From positions 1 through 64,000 of the forward strand of contig NZ_RBWS01000008.1 in assembly GCF_003627955.1 (NCBI RefSeq): a stretch of 64,000 nt of DNA. Reading direction: 5' to 3'. This stretch comes from Sphingobacterium puteale (GTDB lineage Bacteria > Bacteroidota > Bacteroidia > Sphingobacteriales > Sphingobacteriaceae). Both the position numbers and the translations under genes were made by a program. This document shows, piece by piece, positions 1-9,258 of this stretch; the first letter of the stretch is position 1, and every line of letters starts with the position of its first letter. The notes below the pieces were generated by a model. That model was not told the origin of the DNA. It ran no database searches and was given only the letters and a program-made list of their open reading frames with translations.

Positions 1-39
1 ATGGTATTGCCGTAACAGGTGGGAGAGTAGGTCGGTGCC
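1..39 (+). rRNA. rrf: 5S rRNA, 3' end only (5' part outside window)
   Basis: The first bases end in GGGAGAGTAGGTCGGTGCC, which matches the conserved 3' end of Bacteroidota 5S rRNA (the GGGAGAGTAGGTCG-type strand that closes helices IV and I). A run of T and a perfect 10-bp hairpin follow directly, as expected at the end of an rRNA operon. Only about a third of the gene is inside the window, so the call rests on this motif and the terminator. The exact 3' end is an estimate. Confidence 0.75.
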
Positions 40-40
40 T

Positions 41-90
41 TTTTTTACACGGAAGCCCTTGCTGGAAACAGTCAAGGGCTTCTTTCGTTT
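41..90 (+). terminator. Terminator of the rRNA operon
   Basis: A perfect 10-bp stem GAAGCCCTTG (52-61) pairs with CAAGGGCTTC (73-82) around an 11-nt loop. T tracts lie on both sides (41-47 and 83-90). The position directly after the 5S 3' end makes it the rrn operon terminator. Confidence 0.85.
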
Positions 91-781
91 GGGTGCTTCC
101 CAAGGACCTTTATTTATCCTCCGGTCCTTTTCCTCCCTTTGCCGGTACTATGCCCCCGCTCCATGTTCGCTATCAAGAAGCGGCGGGCCGAGCAAACTCC
201 GGGAAACGGGTATGCAACTAGGGGCCCGCAAAGCAGTCCCGGCCACGTTATAGTATACTACTGTGGAGCAAAAGAGACTATGTATTGAATTATGTTTATA
301 AGCACCCGGCCTGGAAAGTGGTAAGCATGTAGGTAGGCTGATCGAACGATACAATGAGAATTCATCTGGGGTGGGAGCTTCTGCCTAAATGTTGACTCCG
401 TAGTGATTGATAAGAACGCTGTCTCTGTATGTAGTATGATAGATACTGCTGGAAAGATATTTGTGCCCACTTGATGCTAAAGAAAATATGACGAACAAAA
501 AAGGTTTAGAAGATATCGGCATTGCCGGTGGATCCTCACATCAGAAAATGGGCATAATACGGCAGAGTGGGGTGAAATAGGTATCGGGAAGCAAACGATC
601 CGCAGTGTGAAATACGAGGGTAGGAATTTTTACAGATGTTAGAATGTGGTCATGGAATATAGTGTAAGGGCGCAGTATTCACTGTCGCCCTTTGATAGCT
701 GGTTAAGCCAATACGGCTTGATTTTTCTAAAATAGTTGATGCTTCTGGAAATGTAAAGGATCATTGCACTACTAATAGGAT
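91..781. other. Gene-free spacer with a GC-rich island
   Basis: I see no convincing coding sequence here; the open frames are short, overlap each other and lack recognisable motifs. Bases 151-247 are about 65% G+C by hand count, far above the neighbourhood, and contain nested complementary arms (GCCGG 141-145 with CCGGC 239-243; GCCCC 152-156 with GGGGC 221-225; alternatively GCGGGCC 183-189 with GGCCCGC 223-229). Near the right end a hairpin has arms AAGGGCG-CAGT (666-676) and ACTG-T-CGCCCTT (681-692), and could terminate transcripts from either side. The island may be a structured RNA or a relic of inserted DNA. Confidence 0.5.
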
Positions 782-2908
782 CTATGACATTGTTGCTAAA
801 ATTTGAACAAGGGTCGACAGATTAAAAGGCTTGACCATCACCCCATCGAAATGATGCGTCTGTCCCTCAGGTACCTGTGTGATCACCTGTGACGTGTCTG
901 ATGTCAATGCAATGACTTTACTTTTTAATCCCTGAGTGGTATTGTTTCCTTTAACTGTATTCAGTATGTCCCAACCACTCGGACCTTTCATTCTAAGATC
1001 GGTGATCACAATGTCACTTGCATGTTTTTGCAGATAGTCTATCGCATGTTGGGGATCCTGAAAAACCTGTACATTTTTGAAATTTTTCAAGGCTTGTTTA
1101 ACAAATAAATTATTGATCGCATTATCATCAATAATCACAAAACGTAAGTTTTCTGATAGATTGTCCTGTAGGGAAATTTGATTCGTGCTTTTCTTTTCAT
1201 CGGTAATAGGAACGATCAACGTAAATGTTGATCCTTTTCCTAGCTTACTTTGTACGCTTAAGGTCCCCTTGAGCTGCTCAGTCATAAGCTTGGAAATATG
1301 TAATCCCAATCCAAAACTGTTTTTGGACTTCAGGTCGGACATATAATATTGTTCAAATATATGTTCCTGATCTTTAGCAGGGATGCCTTTTCCAGTATCA
1401 ATAACTTGGATATGAAGGGTTTTCTCTGCTTCGGAACTGATAAAAGCTTTTATCTCTATTTGCCCTTTATCGGTATACTTAATTGCATTACTCAGGAGAT
1501 TGGATACAATTTGGCGCAATCGATATGCCCCGCTCTTGATTAAAATATCCCGGTCAATGTTAATATGACTGATGAGCTGAAGACCTTTTTTATCGGCTTG
1601 GGCTTGCTGCATTTTTATCAGATTGGCAAGGAGGTTGGTCGGTGAAAAGTATTCTTCCTTAATTTCCAGCATGCCTGCTTCTAATTTGCCAAGATTGAGG
1701 ATATCCTCAACCGTATCGTTGATAACTTGGATGTCCTGTGTAATGGAATCCAATAGTGCTGGATTAATACGATTATTAGATGTATTGTTTTTTAATAAGT
1801 CAATAACGCTGATCAATGAATTGACCGGCGTCCTTACATCATGGCTCACATTGGCAAGTATACCTGTTTTTTCCTTGGCTGTGCGTAGTGCATAATCTCT
1901 CGCAGCGGTGATTTTACGCTCATAAATGATGGTATTGTAATGATAGGACAGAATTAGGGTTACCATAATAATCATGAGTATAATTGATGCAATAACCTGC
2001 TTCCCGAAGATGGCGGAATTTTTCTTGTACAAGGTGAAATCCTGTATTTCGGCGGCCCGTAAAGACTCATCTTCATGTGTCTTTATTTTGAGCAAAGCAG
2101 TGCTGATGGTACTAAAAAGTGCATAATTCGATTGCAGCAGCTGTCTTTCCTTAACTTGAAGTTCGGTGAAAGACCGACGAATTTTGCTGAAATCTTGTTT
2201 ATAAAAGGATTCATTCTGCTCAATCAAGTTTTGGATCTGGCCGTGGATAGCTTTGATCTGATTAACATTAAATTGCTGTTCGAGTTTGTCAGCAACTAAT
2301 GTGTCATTTTTTGCTTTGAAAATCCGGGTGAAGAGTTTTTCTTTTTTTCTGACAATTGTATCTTTTTTTCTGACATTTAAGGCAGTATCTCGTAGTATTT
2401 TACTGACCACAGAATCCGCATCTATCCGGTTGCTTATCGGACGCAACGTACGACTGGTTTTAGTCAAAAGAGGCAGGGAATCTTTTGCCAGGAAAATCAT
2501 GTTATCAACAGATTTCTTTATACGCGCGAATTCGTCGGAGAGATGGATGTTCTGCTCCAAGGGTGTATTGGTCGAAAAAGAAATCCCCTTTTTGGAAGAG
2601 AGGGTCGAGAGAGAGTCAATATAAAAACGGAGGCTATCGAGTTTTTTCGTATAGTTTGCTAAATTTTCAGCACTGAAATCCACGGTATAGGAGCGAAACG
2701 CATTACCGGCGTCATTGTAAGACGCAAAAAGCTCATAAAATAAGCTGGTTAACTGATTTTTAGAACTGTAAGCTTTATTTAGACGGGCCTCTGTTTTTTG
2801 ATATTCAATATATTGATAGGTGAATATCGAGCCGATATACACCAAAGAAAGAATCAGGAAAGCAATTAAAATTGTCCTGAAAATAAATATTTTTCTATTA
2901 TTTTTCAC
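782..2908 (-). CDS. Hybrid sensor histidine kinase with C-terminal receiver domain
   Basis: A 708-residue inner-membrane sensor kinase that would autophosphorylate and pass phosphate to its own receiver. Membrane segments lie near residues 11-31 and 304-324, flanking a helical extracytoplasmic sensor of about 270 residues without a recognised ligand fold. The H-box has His356 (NVSHDVRTP), the N-box lies near 471-482, and the G boxes are DTGKGIP (504-510) and GLGL (533-536). The receiver spans about 588-705, with acidic pair Asp594/595, phospho-acceptor Asp637 (VITDLRM), Thr669 and Lys693. There is no DNA-binding domain, so output needs a partner or phosphorelay. It is not a Bacteroides-type HTCS regulator. 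The start codon is GTG at 2908; no Met precedes the first membrane segment. It is divergent from the SusC at 3642, with a 733-bp spacer between them. Confidence 0.9.
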   Translation of the reverse strand: MKNNRKIFIFRTILIAFLILSLVYIGSIFTYQYIEYQKTEARLNKAYSSKNQLTSLFYELFASYNDAGNAFRSYTVDFSAENLANYTKKLDSLRFYIDSLSTLSSKKGISFSTNTPLEQNIHLSDEFARIKKSVDNMIFLAKDSLPLLTKTSRTLRPISNRIDADSVVSKILRDTALNVRKKDTIVRKKEKLFTRIFKAKNDTLVADKLEQQFNVNQIKAIHGQIQNLIEQNESFYKQDFSKIRRSFTELQVKERQLLQSNYALFSTISTALLKIKTHEDESLRAAEIQDFTLYKKNSAIFGKQVIASIILMIIMVTLILSYHYNTIIYERKITAARDYALRTAKEKTGILANVSHDVRTPVNSLISVIDLLKNNTSNNRINPALLDSITQDIQVINDTVEDILNLGKLEAGMLEIKEEYFSPTNLLANLIKMQQAQADKKGLQLISHINIDRDILIKSGAYRLRQIVSNLLSNAIKYTDKGQIEIKAFISSEAEKTLHIQVIDTGKGIPAKDQEHIFEQYYMSDLKSKNSFGLGLHISKLMTEQLKGTLSVQSKLGKGSTFTLIVPITDEKKSTNQISLQDNLSENLRFVIIDDNAINNLFVKQALKNFKNVQVFQDPQHAIDYLQKHASDIVITDLRMKGPSGWDILNTVKGNNTTQGLKSKVIALTSDTSQVITQVPEGQTHHFDGVMVKPFNLSTLVQILATMS

Positions 2909-3098
2909 GTCGTTATTCTTTCAACCAATAAATTAATTATAGCCTCTTTATTTTGTATGGAACTCAAATTTAAGACTTAAAAATGAAAGCCGCTGTGTAG
3001 TACTGTCAATTAATCGCTACATTTTGAAAAACTTACACAATCGTTTAATTGAAGAGAGTGCACCCATAGTACAATTTTTATTTTCTATTTACAGGTGA

Positions 3099-3290
3099 AA
3101 ACGTAAGAACAAATTGTCATCTGATGAAAAAGATCATTATTTCAGCAATGTGTCGTTGATTACTGGCAGGCAAGCCGTGCGCAATCTCATTAGAGCACGG
3201 ATAAGGGGTGCTGGTGGTGTAGATTCGAAAGGAAATTTTACGTTTAATCTGTCGTCGAGTGTTCCTTTCAACAAGATTGAGAAAAAATAA
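3099..3290 (+). pseudogene. Possible relic of a gene 3' end
   Basis: An open frame of about 63 codons runs from just after a stop (3096-3098) to TAA at 3288-3290, without an ATG in frame. The translated stretch includes RIRGAGGVDSKGNFTFNLSS and looks protein-like, but I recognise no family. It ends 24 bp before a strong terminator hairpin, as a real gene would. The likeliest reading is the 3' remnant of a deleted gene. A short gene starting at TTG 3114 is the alternative. Confidence 0.25.
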
Positions 3291-3314
3291 TACATTCTAT
3301 TGCTCCATTGGATG

Positions 3315-3342
3315 AAGCAGCTGCCTTGGTAGCTGCTTTTTT
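3315..3342 (+). terminator. Rho-independent terminator
   Basis: An 8-bp stem AAGCAGCT (3315-3322) pairs with AGCTGCTT (3331-3338), followed by TTTT. No intact plus-strand gene precedes it, which supports the idea that the frame ending at 3290 is a gene relic. Confidence 0.7.
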
Positions 3343-3480
3343 ATTGCTATTTAGGCGAATGCTTTGGTCTTATGAAAATAGGCATGTTGTTTAAATGAAA
3401 TTGAGCTTAGGGGCGCTGTTTTATAAAAAAGTTGATGATTTATTTTAATAAGCATTCTGTAAAATATCAAAAACGGATTA

Positions 3481-3583
3481 ATTTTCAGAATCTTTTGTTC
3501 AATTTCATTTTTATTTTCAGAATCTTTTGTTTAATTTCCTATAATAATCCATGATCTTTTGTGATTTTTTTACAAAAGACATG
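3481..3583. repeat. 32-bp phased direct repeat upstream of susC pair 1
   Basis: The 9-mer ATCTTTTGT occurs at 3490-3498, 3522-3530 and 3554-3562, exactly 32 bp apart each time. The first two copies sit in near-identical 26-bp units (3481-3506 and 3513-3538, one difference). The third copy is paired with an inverted ACAAAAGA at 3572-3579, giving a hairpin 3555-3562/3572-3579 with flanking CATG on both sides. The array ends 58 bp before the SusC start. This looks like a multi-site operator; the cognate regulator is unknown. Confidence 0.65.
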
Positions 3584-3641
3584 ATACCAATAAACCGTTA
3601 GTAATTGTTTGTAAACTATTATCTAAACCTTCATCTTAATT

Positions 3642-6600
3642 ATGAAAAAGAATTATCTTTTTTGCCGAAAAGTCAGACCATTAAGTCTCCTAGGGCTTGG
3701 TCTTTTGTGCTCGTCCCCCAATTTATTTGCGAGCAACCTGAAATCGAACTATTTTCATGTCGATCAACAACAAATTTCAGGGAATGTAAAAAATGAGAAA
3801 GGTGATCCACTTGCAGGTGCTACCATTACCGTAAAGGGCAGTACGGTACAAGCTTCGACGGATGTTAACGGTAACTTTTCTATTCGCGCCAAACAAGGCG
3901 ATTTTTTGGTGATCAACTATCAAGGCTACACACGACAGGAAGTCGCGGTAGGTAGTGGCGCTGTCGCCGTAACGATGCTGAGCAACTCGGAGTCATTGGA
4001 AGAAGTGGTTATCGTAGGCTATGGTAAGCAAAAAAAAGGGAATTTAACCGGGGCTGTGGCTGCTGTAAATTCTGAACAACTGAAAAACATTTCCCCGTCC
4101 AATCTGTCCAATACATTGGCGGGAAGGGCTGCTGGCGTGAATGTGACCAATACTTCAGGAATGGCTGGAGCTTCCTCTTCGCTGCGTATCCGTGGAGCCG
4201 CTGTCGAACCTTTGTATGTTATTGATGGTGTGGTGCGTGATAAAGCGGCCTTTGATGCCTTGGAAGCCAATGAAGTAGATCAGATGAGTTTCTTGAAAGA
4301 TGCCGGAACTGCCGCTGTCTATGGTACCAGAGCGGGTAATGGCGTTGTACTGGTGACAACAAAAAAGGGAACAGCCCAAGCGCCGGTGTTCAATGTGCAG
4401 AGTAATTATTCCTTTAGCTCACCCACGCAGACCTTATTAGCTAACCTGACTACCGCTACAGATGAATTGACTTACCAGAATCGGGTTTCCCAATTCCGCT
4501 GGGAACAGGGAAGCAAGAGTACGCCTTGGGTAGCGCCGAATGGACAGCGCGAATTTGACTACTTTAAAGACAAAAATTACAATGCCAATGATGTCATCTG
4601 GCGAAACCCTTTTAGTCACCGACAATCTATCGCGGTCAATGGTGGGGGCGACAAGATTACTTACTATGCATTGCTGAGTTATAGAAAGGAAAATGGTTCT
4701 TACAAATCACTGGATCATGAAAAATTCAATCTACGTAGCAATATTTCGGCGAAAATCAGTGATGCATTTAGCATGGATTTTAATATATCGGCCAACCAGA
4801 CAAACTCAAACAGGTTCTTCTGGCCATTTAGTACTTCATCCAACGATGATGATTTCGATGTTTCGGATTTTTATCGGGTTACTTTCAACTGGCCTAAAAT
4901 GTATCCCTTTTATCTGACGGCAGACGGGACACCGAGCAATACCCCAACAGCTTATCCGGTGCAGACACCAATGGGAAGCTGGCAGGCTTGGAATGTAATT
5001 GACCAGGTGATCGGCGACCGGTATATCGATCGTAAGGTGCGTCAGGTAAATCCGATAATGACACTGAATTTGAAATTGGATAAGCTGTTGGAAGGACTTT
5101 CAACTAAATTGGTGGGAAGTTACGTGGCAGAAGATTATATGCGCAAGCGATATATGAGTTTCCAAAAGAATTATACATTCACCTCATTGAATCCGGATGG
5201 AAACCGTTTTATACCGGCACCGCCCTCAGAAGATAGGACCAATGTATTTACTTTCAGCCAGGCCCAGCCATTTATGGACTACAATCCACAGCGAAAATGG
5301 CAATACCAGGTGGACTGGTTTTTGAACTATAACCGCAAGTTTGGTAAACACACTGTGGATGGTCTAGTGGTTTATGAGCAGTTTAAATCGGGTAATACAA
5401 ACATAACATCACGGGCAGAAAATCCAATTATTCCTTTAGATCAAATGTATATTTATCCGACCGACAGGAGCATGCGATCGACAGATGCTTTTGAATTAAT
5501 GGATGCGCGACGCGGAGTAATCGGTCGGGCGAACTATAACTATGCGGATAAGTATATTGCAGAATTTTCCTTTCGTTACGACGGTTCGCCTTTATTCCCA
5601 AATGATAAGCGTTGGGGATTTTTTCCATCGATGTCTCTTGGCTGGCGCATCTCGGATGAAAATTTCTTTTCATCCATCAAGAATACGGTCAGTGATTTAA
5701 AACTACGGGCATCGTACGGAAGCTCGGGCAACTTTGTGGATGTCGACGGCAATTCGATATTACCTTATTCGTATATGGAAAAATATAGTTCGATCATCAC
5801 TTCACGGACGGGAACCCGAACCCCGGTACCTGGATATATTTTTGGGGATAGCTATTACACTGGGGTAACCTATCTGGATAATCCGACAACAAATCTGACC
5901 TGGACAAAATCAAAGAGCTATAACGTAGGGATCGACTTTGGTTTTGTTCAGAATAAGCTAACGGGTAGTTTGGATGGATTTATCCGGAAGGAAACCGATA
6001 TCCTCGGAACGAGGGGGATAAAGGTGCCGGATAATTATGGACGTGCGCTGGCACCGGAAAATTATGCCGCCCGAAGCTTTCGGGGAGGGGAGATTTCATT
6101 CAACTGGAACGACCGGATCGGGGAGGTTTCTTATGGTCTGAATGCGAATATGGGCTATGCGAAAGACCGCTGGGATATTTTTGATGAAGAACCCTCTTAT
6201 GCAGTAGGTGGAAGAGAAAATTTCCGTTCCAAAGTGGGACGGCCTGAAAATCGTATTGTTGGTTTAGAAGCTTCGGGGCTGGTCCGCACACAAGCCGAGG
6301 CCGATGCGCTGAAAGCGAAAGGTTTTAAGACCTATGGCCGTGACCCTTATCCGGGGATGATTCTTTATAAAGATATCCGTGGACAGAATTATGCCGACCA
6401 GCCTGATGGCATTATTGATGACAATGATATGCAGTTGCTTTCGGAGAATAACACGCCTCGCATCAACTATGGATTCGGGTTTAATGCCAGCTGGAAAGGT
6501 TTCTATATTTCGGCCTTATTTCAGGGGGTTTTGGCCTATGATCGTGTAATCAGTAATCAGGAAGGGGCCGGGATGCGCCAACATGGGGATACCTTTAGAC

Positions 6601-6941
6601 CTTATTATCCGATCTGGACTTCAGATGTCTGGACACCTGAAAACACGGATGCCAAATACCCGCGTCCTGTAGGTTATAACTGGCAGGAATCTGGAGCCGC
6701 TTCTTCATCATTCTGGATTCGCAACGGAGCTTATATGCGGTTGCGGGATTTAAATATTTCATATACGCTGCCACAGGCCATGATGGAAAAAATCAAAATG
6801 AAGAGTGTAAACGTATTCTTAAATGGTACCAATCTATTTGTTTTCTCACCAATGAAGGAATTTCATGATCCGGAACAGAAAATGTACGATTCTTATCCGG
6901 TGATGAAAACGTTCACCTTGGGCCTAGATGTTAAATTTTAA
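3642..6941 (+). CDS. SusC/RagA-family TonB-dependent outer-membrane transporter (pair 1)
   Basis: A 1099-residue outer-membrane receptor that would import a glycan or peptide fragment using TonB energy, with the SusD lipoprotein encoded 13 bp downstream as its lid. A signal peptide covers about residues 1-30. A carboxypeptidase-like regulatory domain follows (about 44-115, with QISGNVKNEKGDPLAGATI). The motif EEVVIVGYG lies at 120-128, then the plug (about 133-240, with LYVIDGVVRD and AVYGTRAGNGVVLV), and then the beta-barrel ending in a C-terminal Phe. Length and order are normal for the family. There is no STN domain, so it is not expected to signal through FecR. Three phased repeats upstream may control it. 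The substrate cannot be told from sequence. Confidence 0.95.
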   Translation: MKKNYLFCRKVRPLSLLGLGLLCSSPNLFASNLKSNYFHVDQQQISGNVKNEKGDPLAGATITVKGSTVQASTDVNGNFSIRAKQGDFLVINYQGYTRQEVAVGSGAVAVTMLSNSESLEEVVIVGYGKQKKGNLTGAVAAVNSEQLKNISPSNLSNTLAGRAAGVNVTNTSGMAGASSSLRIRGAAVEPLYVIDGVVRDKAAFDALEANEVDQMSFLKDAGTAAVYGTRAGNGVVLVTTKKGTAQAPVFNVQSNYSFSSPTQTLLANLTTATDELTYQNRVSQFRWEQGSKSTPWVAPNGQREFDYFKDKNYNANDVIWRNPFSHRQSIAVNGGGDKITYYALLSYRKENGSYKSLDHEKFNLRSNISAKISDAFSMDFNISANQTNSNRFFWPFSTSSNDDDFDVSDFYRVTFNWPKMYPFYLTADGTPSNTPTAYPVQTPMGSWQAWNVIDQVIGDRYIDRKVRQVNPIMTLNLKLDKLLEGLSTKLVGSYVAEDYMRKRYMSFQKNYTFTSLNPDGNRFIPAPPSEDRTNVFTFSQAQPFMDYNPQRKWQYQVDWFLNYNRKFGKHTVDGLVVYEQFKSGNTNITSRAENPIIPLDQMYIYPTDRSMRSTDAFELMDARRGVIGRANYNYADKYIAEFSFRYDGSPLFPNDKRWGFFPSMSLGWRISDENFFSSIKNTVSDLKLRASYGSSGNFVDVDGNSILPYSYMEKYSSIITSRTGTRTPVPGYIFGDSYYTGVTYLDNPTTNLTWTKSKSYNVGIDFGFVQNKLTGSLDGFIRKETDILGTRGIKVPDNYGRALAPENYAARSFRGGEISFNWNDRIGEVSYGLNANMGYAKDRWDIFDEEPSYAVGGRENFRSKVGRPENRIVGLEASGLVRTQAEADALKAKGFKTYGRDPYPGMILYKDIRGQNYADQPDGIIDDNDMQLLSENNTPRINYGFGFNASWKGFYISALFQGVLAYDRVISNQEGAGMRQHGDTFRPYYPIWTSDVWTPENTDAKYPRPVGYNWQESGAASSSFWIRNGAYMRLRDLNISYTLPQAMMEKIKMKSVNVFLNGTNLFVFSPMKEFHDPEQKMYDSYPVMKTFTLGLDVKF

Positions 6942-6954
6942 TTGATTTTTAAAG

Positions 6955-8724
6955 ATGAAAAAGATATTTTATCCCTTAGTTGCTCTGTTGTTGACAACGG
7001 CTTCTTGTAAAAATGTGCTGGATATTGAGGATCTTAATTCGGTGAACGAAGATAAGGTGTGGAATGACCCTAATCTCGTCAATGCCTATCTGGCTAATTT
7101 ATATACCTTATTTGGGAACTGGAACAGCGCTGCTGATAATAACTCACAACAGCTGGCCGGAATCAACTTTCCCTTGAATGCCGTTACCGTTAATAATACC
7201 GCCTATAAGGCATGGGATTATACAACCATGCGCAAGATCAATACCGCCATCCAGAAGGTATCAGAAAGTACCGGATTAAATGAAACTACCAAGAAGTCCA
7301 TCTTAGGTCAGGCACTTTTCATGCGTGCTTACATGTATTTCAATATGGTCAAGTATCATGGCGGGGTGCCCTACATCACCAAACCACAGGATCTGGAAAA
7401 CGATGAACTGAGAGTTCCGCGCAACAGCACCAAGGAATGTTTTGATTTAATTGTAAAAGATCTCGATGAAGCGATGACCTATCTGCCCATGACAATTGGA
7501 AAGGGCGCTGCGGATTATGGACGTATTGACGGTAATTTCGCACTGGCTTTTAAAGCGAAAATATTGTTGTACAAGGCTTCACCACAATTTAATCCTTCAA
7601 ACCCTTATGGCAATGCCTATTGGGCGGAAGCCAACACTGTGAATAAAAAAGCTTATGAGCAGTTGAAGGCACAAGGCTATAGTTTGACCGCTGACTATTA
7701 CAATATTGCCTTAGTGGAAAAAGGTCCTGAGGTGATCTTTGCCGTGATCAACTCCTATCCCAACAAGGTCGCTAACTGGGATAATGGGGTGCGGCCGGGG
7801 TCTGAAAGCCGTGGAACTGCCAGTGCTGTCCCCACATGGGATTTTGTGAAAGAATTCCCGATGAAAGATGGCAAACTCTACACCGATCCAACGGGTAAAT
7901 ACCATAAAACAGATGAACAATTCTTACAGTCATATTGGGAGAATCGCGATCCTCGTTTTGACAAATCTATCGTCTGGAACGGAAAAATCTACGAAGTTTC
8001 GGGTAAAACCGGTAAAAGACAATACACTTCATTGGGTATTGCGGATGCCCTGGACAATTTTGGTGAAAATCCGAAAGCCGGAACAACTTCTTCGAACAGG
8101 GATCGTTATACGGGATTCTTTATTCTAAAAAACTCAAAACTCTCTTTACGGCAAACACAGGTAGAAACCCAGTATGATGTGGATTTCGTACTGATGCGCT
8201 ATGCAGAGGTGCTATTGAATTATGCTGAAACAGCGAATGAAACCGGTGATCTCGCCACAGCAATGTCGCTTTTAAAGCAGATCCGAATGCGTGCGGGCAT
8301 CGAACCAGGAACAGACAATAATTATGGTATTACAGCGGGTAATAGAGCAGACATGCGGGAAGCTATACTCGCCGAACGCAATATCGAATTCTGTTTTGAA
8401 GGCCATCGCTTTTGGGACTTACGCAGATTGCGCAAGCTTGCTGTCTTGAATAATAAAACCAAACAGGGCGTGGAAGCAATCGCTATAAATTCAAACGGAA
8501 CGGATATGGATCTAAAGGCAGCAGCAGATCTGGCCAAAACGTATCAATTGAAGGAAAATCAATTTAAGTATACGATACTACAGGTGCCTAGTACCGGAAA
8601 TAAAATCAATCTGGTGCCCGATACGTACTATTTCTTTCCGATTGCACAATCGGTGATAGACAAGAATCCGAATATCAAACAAAATAAGGATTGGGGCGGA
8701 GAATTTAATCCAACGCTGGAGTAG
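6955..8724 (+). CDS. RagB/SusD-family nutrient-binding lipoprotein (pair 1)
   Basis: A 589-residue surface lipoprotein that binds substrate and closes over the SusC barrel encoded just upstream. The lipobox is TTASC with the lipidated Cys near residue 18. The SusD pattern is clear: an N-terminal helical repeat core (SILGQALFMRAYMYFNMVKY, the TPR-like region), a variable middle, and the C-terminal block with FVLMRYAEVLLNYAE, ILAERNIEFCFEGHRFWDLR and a closing WGGEFNPTLE. A strong terminator follows at 8838, so pair 1 is probably a two-gene operon. The last 44 bases of this gene recur, with one mismatch, at 32382-32425. Confidence 0.95.
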   Translation: MKKIFYPLVALLLTTASCKNVLDIEDLNSVNEDKVWNDPNLVNAYLANLYTLFGNWNSAADNNSQQLAGINFPLNAVTVNNTAYKAWDYTTMRKINTAIQKVSESTGLNETTKKSILGQALFMRAYMYFNMVKYHGGVPYITKPQDLENDELRVPRNSTKECFDLIVKDLDEAMTYLPMTIGKGAADYGRIDGNFALAFKAKILLYKASPQFNPSNPYGNAYWAEANTVNKKAYEQLKAQGYSLTADYYNIALVEKGPEVIFAVINSYPNKVANWDNGVRPGSESRGTASAVPTWDFVKEFPMKDGKLYTDPTGKYHKTDEQFLQSYWENRDPRFDKSIVWNGKIYEVSGKTGKRQYTSLGIADALDNFGENPKAGTTSSNRDRYTGFFILKNSKLSLRQTQVETQYDVDFVLMRYAEVLLNYAETANETGDLATAMSLLKQIRMRAGIEPGTDNNYGITAGNRADMREAILAERNIEFCFEGHRFWDLRRLRKLAVLNNKTKQGVEAIAINSNGTDMDLKAAADLAKTYQLKENQFKYTILQVPSTGNKINLVPDTYYFFPIAQSVIDKNPNIKQNKDWGGEFNPTLE

Positions 8725-8837
8725 AAGCTCATTCCAAGAAGATCGCGTCTGCATAGATCTGCATAGTGCTGTTTAGGCAATCAACGGTCTGATATAGACA
8801 TAGTAATTTTCGTTTCTAAAAAAGACCGATATTGCAT

Positions 8838-8876
8838 TGCTCCCAAAAAGTGTCTAACTTTTTGGGAGCATTTTTT
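8838..8876 (+). terminator. Strong Rho-independent terminator after SusC/SusD pair 1
   Basis: A perfect 13-bp stem TGCTCCCAAAAAG (8838-8850) pairs with CTTTTTGGGAGCA (8858-8870) around a 7-nt loop and is followed by TTTTTT. It lies 113 bp after the susD stop and isolates pair 1 from the next operon. Confidence 0.9.
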
Positions 8877-9258
8877 ATGTCATTTTATAGCGATAGAAAT
8901 GTTGTCAATGGTATTCAATACGGGCTTTGAAAGTTTGTGAACAACGCGTATTACGAGACACTATTGCTGTCATTCTTTTGGGGCTTACATCATTTTTTAT
9001 TGAACCGATGATGGATGATTATTCAGTTAAATTAAAAAACTTTGTTTTGTTTAAATTTCAGTTTGATTTGAATCTTTTTTAAAAATTTCACAATTCTCCC
9101 ATTAGGTAATGGAAATTAATGTATATGTATAGCATAATTCAGTTGTTATTTGGAATTATGTGGGGTTGGTGTTTCTTTTTATTTATTTTGTATACTTCTT
9201 GAGAAAAAATATTTCATTTTTTTTTGCTGTGACGAACTTTTATTGTTTTAATTCCAAT

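Larger units (their letters stand above)
2909..3641. other. Divergent spacer between kinase and SusC pair 1
   Basis: This 733-bp spacer holds a possible gene relic (3099-3290), a Rho-independent terminator (3315-3342), an imperfect 32-bp tandem repeat (3481-3583) and the presumed promoter of the SusC at 3642. The motif CAATCGTTT is present at 3038-3046. Near the start, ATTGTTTG at 3604-3611 is a poor match to the Bacteroidota -7 box TAnnTTTG, and I do not call a promoter from it. Confidence 0.5.

Noticed and set aside
35..253. 72-codon open frame running from the 5S end through the GC-rich island
   Set aside because: It begins inside the 5S/terminator region, crosses the terminator hairpin and shows no protein-family pattern. 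High GC keeps frames open by chance.
1623..2676. Several plus-strand open frames of 60-112 codons opposite the histidine kinase
   Set aside because: They are antisense shadows of a well-supported kinase gene and have no ribosome-binding context or family signature.
782..2908. Reading the kinase as a Bacteroides-type HTCS regulator
   Set aside because: No AraC-type helix-turn-helix follows the receiver and there is no Reg_prop propeller in the sensor.
7000..8700. Gene conversion between SusD genes across the window
   Set aside because: Apart from the 44-base relic the SusD genes are strongly diverged; no other long identical stretches were seen by eye.
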